A stretch of 14,490 nt of DNA from an uncultured Lachnospiraceae bacterium (lineage in GTDB: Bacteria > Bacillota > Clostridia > Lachnospirales > Lachnospiraceae): assembly GCA_947177515.1 (NCBI GenBank), contig CAMWUU010000043.1:1-14490 (forward strand), in the 5' to 3' direction. The notes beneath the pieces are model-generated. The model saw nothing but the letters and a program-made list of their open reading frames with translations. It was not told the DNA's origin and made no database searches. Within the stretch, counting starts at the first letter, position 1. Every line of letters begins with the position of its first letter. Shown piece by piece: positions 13,135 to 14,490 of this stretch. Position numbers and translations under genes: made by a program.

Positions 13135-13380
13135 CTATACAAGATAAGTTTCGACAACGCAGTCCTCAATCACGTACTTCGCTTGCTCCACATCAAGCTC
13201 ATGTTTGTTCAACAAACAACAAATGCGTTCTGCTTCCCCTGCCTGCAACGTCACATCGTGCTGTACTGGGATCATTTCGCCATCCCTGTTCAGGAAGATC
13301 CCATATGTAGTGTAGTTCACCCCATAGTTGTCATACTGCTCCGGCCGCGGCTCATAGAAATATTTTTCTTTTGCTGCCAT
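13135..13380 (-). CDS. Small protein, DUF6514-like
   Basis: This 81-aa soluble protein contains YTTYGIFL (23-30), then VTLQAGEAERICCLLNKHEL and a C-terminal VIEDCVVE. A YTTYGI strand followed by a short helical segment and a VVED-like tail is how I remember the DUF6514 family of Clostridia, whose role is unknown. AAGGAGG lies 4 bases before the ATG, a close but strong site. A weak minus-strand promoter, TTGCGT (13446-13451) with TAGTAT 17 bp downstream, may serve it. It lies just downstream of the response regulator gene in the same orientation, 103 bp away. Confidence 0.8.
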   Translation of the reverse strand: MAAKEKYFYEPRPEQYDNYGVNYTTYGIFLNRDGEMIPVQHDVTLQAGEAERICCLLNKHELDVEQAKYVIEDCVVETYLV

Positions 13381-13445
13381 AACTCCTCCTTATTCTCCCT
13401 GATCGTAATTTTTGCTCCGATGATACTATAACACAAAGCTTCTGA

Positions 13446-13469
13446 ACGCAAATGGAATCGAAATGGAAT
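13446..13469 (-). promoter_or_regulatory. Tandem 9-bp repeats by the DUF6514-like gene promoter
   Basis: AAATGGAAT occurs at 13450-13458 and again at 13461-13469, an exact 11-bp period (one helix turn). The repeats abut the weak -35 candidate of the 13135-13380 gene. Same-face tandem repeats of this kind are typical sites for winged-helix activators. Confidence 0.4.
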
Positions 13470-13483
13470 TTTGCCCTCAAAAC

Positions 13484-14305
13484 TCAATTTTTCTTGTCCG
13501 GAATCTTTTCAGATCGTATCTTTAGGGACTCCGCCCTTCCTTCTGCCCAACTGTACTCCAACATATAATCTCCAAAAAACTGTTCTTTTGCTTCCACATT
13601 TCCCTTCATCAATTCATACATATCACAGTCCACCTGGCTCATATCAATACTTCTTATCCCCCTCCTCTGGATCAGGATATTGCCAACTTTATATTCCTCC
13701 AGCTCCTTTTTCAGGGTTTTCACAATCTTACTGCACAAGTTCTGTGTTGCCTCGTCGTTTGGTCTATCCTCCCACAATACATTTATAATCTGATCCGTTG
13801 TCACTGTCCCGCCTTGCCTGTCAATTAAAAATGCTAAGAGTTCTTTTGCCTTTGCACTTTTGAACAGAATAGGCTTTCCATCCACAAAAAGATCAAAATA
13901 ACCGAATGTGCGCGCATAAATATGTTTTTGGTTACGCTTTGCTAAAAGCCTTGCCGATTCAATTGCATATAGAACTTCATTGCGGTTCAGCGGTTTCATA
14001 AGGTATGCCGCCACTTTAAGGCGCAGCCCACTCATAGCATAAATCTTTTCCGCCGTAGTGCAGATCAATGTCAGCTCTGGGTCAATTTCACGCAACTTTC
14101 CCCCGAGCTCAATCCCATCCATACCCGCAGTCTGGACATCCAGTATAACCAGATCAATGGAATGGTTTTCCACATATTCAATTGCATCATATGGGTTATT
14201 AAAAGCACCGACAATATCTAACATATTGATCGTGCTTACGAAGAATAATAAAATTTCCCGCGATATTTCATCACTATCTACAATAATCGTCTTCATTTCA
14301 TCCAT
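13484..14305 (-). CDS. Response regulator with SARP-type winged-helix domain
   Basis: This 273-aa transcription factor has an N-terminal receiver domain (about 4-120) with the acidic pair near D10/D12, phospho-acceptor Asp56 in LVILDVQ, Thr83/84 and Lys104 in YLMKPL. A DNA-binding domain of the AfsR/SARP and OmpR winged-helix type follows (about 131-225: GYFDLFVDGKPILFKSAKAK, then ELLAFLIDRQGG, LWEDRP and IVKTLKKEL). The tail DCDMYELMKG and GDYMLEYSWAE is a stub of a BTAD-like domain. No histidine kinase gene is in the window. Start choice is uncertain between ATG 14305 and ATG 14296, because GGAG lies 3 and 12 bases before them. A divergent promoter lies 147 bp away. Confidence 0.9.
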   Translation of the reverse strand: MDEMKTIIVDSDEISREILLFFVSTINMLDIVGAFNNPYDAIEYVENHSIDLVILDVQTAGMDGIELGGKLREIDPELTLICTTAEKIYAMSGLRLKVAAYLMKPLNRNEVLYAIESARLLAKRNQKHIYARTFGYFDLFVDGKPILFKSAKAKELLAFLIDRQGGTVTTDQIINVLWEDRPNDEATQNLCSKIVKTLKKELEEYKVGNILIQRRGIRSIDMSQVDCDMYELMKGNVEAKEQFFGDYMLEYSWAEGRAESLKIRSEKIPDKKN

Positions 14306-14357
14306 TTGCTCCGGTTCCTGTTTTTTCCGCGTTTCAAAATCACTTATACTTTAACAT

Positions 14358-14366
14358 ATAATACCA
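14358..14366 (-). promoter_or_regulatory. Extended -10 for the response regulator gene
   Basis: Minus-strand TGGTATTAT (14358-14366) is a TG-extended -10, about 53 bases before the start. No good -35 lies 17 bp upstream. Confidence 0.35.
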
Positions 14367-14420
14367 GAAAACACCAGCCAAAATTCTTAAAATCCATTAA
14401 TTAAAAGGTAAGTTTATTTC

Positions 14421-14484
14421 ACCTTGTATTTACATTATTATGAACTTGTAGTATAATAAAATACAACTTGTACGCGACAGGGGG
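14421..14484 (+). promoter_or_regulatory. Promoter of the next gene, with three 22-bp-spaced repeats
   Basis: TTTACA (14429-14434) and TATAAT (14452-14457) are separated by 17 bp, and AGGGGG (14479-14484) is a ribosome site, so a plus-strand gene must begin just past the window. ACCTTGTA (14421-14428), AACTTGTA (14443-14450) and AACTTGTA (14465-14472) recur at exactly 22 bp. They abut the -35, sit just before the -10 and cover the likely transcription start. The array lies divergent from the response regulator gene. Confidence 0.7.
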
Positions 14485-14490
14485 AAATAA

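Noticed and set aside
1..14490. CRISPR array, rRNA or complete mobile element
   Set aside because: No regularly spaced identical repeats of 20-40 bp with unique spacers, no rRNA-like text, and only a decayed transposase remnant were seen.

Overview
The window looks like chromosomal DNA from a low-to-moderate GC anaerobic Firmicute, most likely a Lachnospiraceae (Clostridia). This is inferred from several things: the small TalC-type transaldolase, the DUF6514-like small protein, the receiver plus winged-helix regulator typical of that family, consensus sigma-A promoters with 17-bp spacers and strong GGAGG ribosome sites. No taxonomic search was possible.

Layout. 1-985: end of an ABC transporter operon (the 3' end of the ATPase overlapping its ABC-2 permease by ATGA), closed by hairpins. 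1368-4294 (minus): a non-oxidative pentose phosphate operon, tal then tkt, with a consensus promoter before tal and a perfect 12-bp hairpin between the genes. 4354-4440: an isolated cloverleaf-like inverted repeat. 4460-5274 (minus): a zinc-ribbon sirtuin with its own promoter. 5330-6720: a gene graveyard that holds an IS5-type transposase remnant with an internal stop, a frameshifted unknown gene, the first codons of an AraC-type regulator, and a truncated Lachnospiraceae-type hypothetical gene. 6727-7257 is an intact AT-rich orphan gene. 7309-8915 (plus): trmB with a structured leader, a possible small basic protein, and trxA. 8877-10369: a bidirectional terminator and a minus-strand AI-2E/PerM-family membrane protein. 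10470-10697: tRNA-Lys(CTT) with a strong promoter, an A/T-tract upstream element and a terminator. 10913-11470: a membrane-anchored DUF2726 protein, convergent with a 357-aa protein of unknown function (11492-12565, minus). 12566-13134: intergenic, with a degenerate ~126-bp duplication and palindromes. 13135-14305 (minus): a DUF6514-like small protein and a response regulator with a SARP-type DNA-binding domain. 14421-14484: a divergent promoter for a gene just past the window, carrying three 8-bp repeats at an exact 22-bp period.

Most of the window is housekeeping: sugar phosphate interconversion, protein deacylation, tRNA modification, redox. The unexplained parts are the 5.3-7.3 kb accessory island with its orphan gene, the structured intergenic elements, and the regulator/22-bp-repeat pair at the right end. 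I did not find a complete, convincing new multi-gene system; the last item is the strongest lead.
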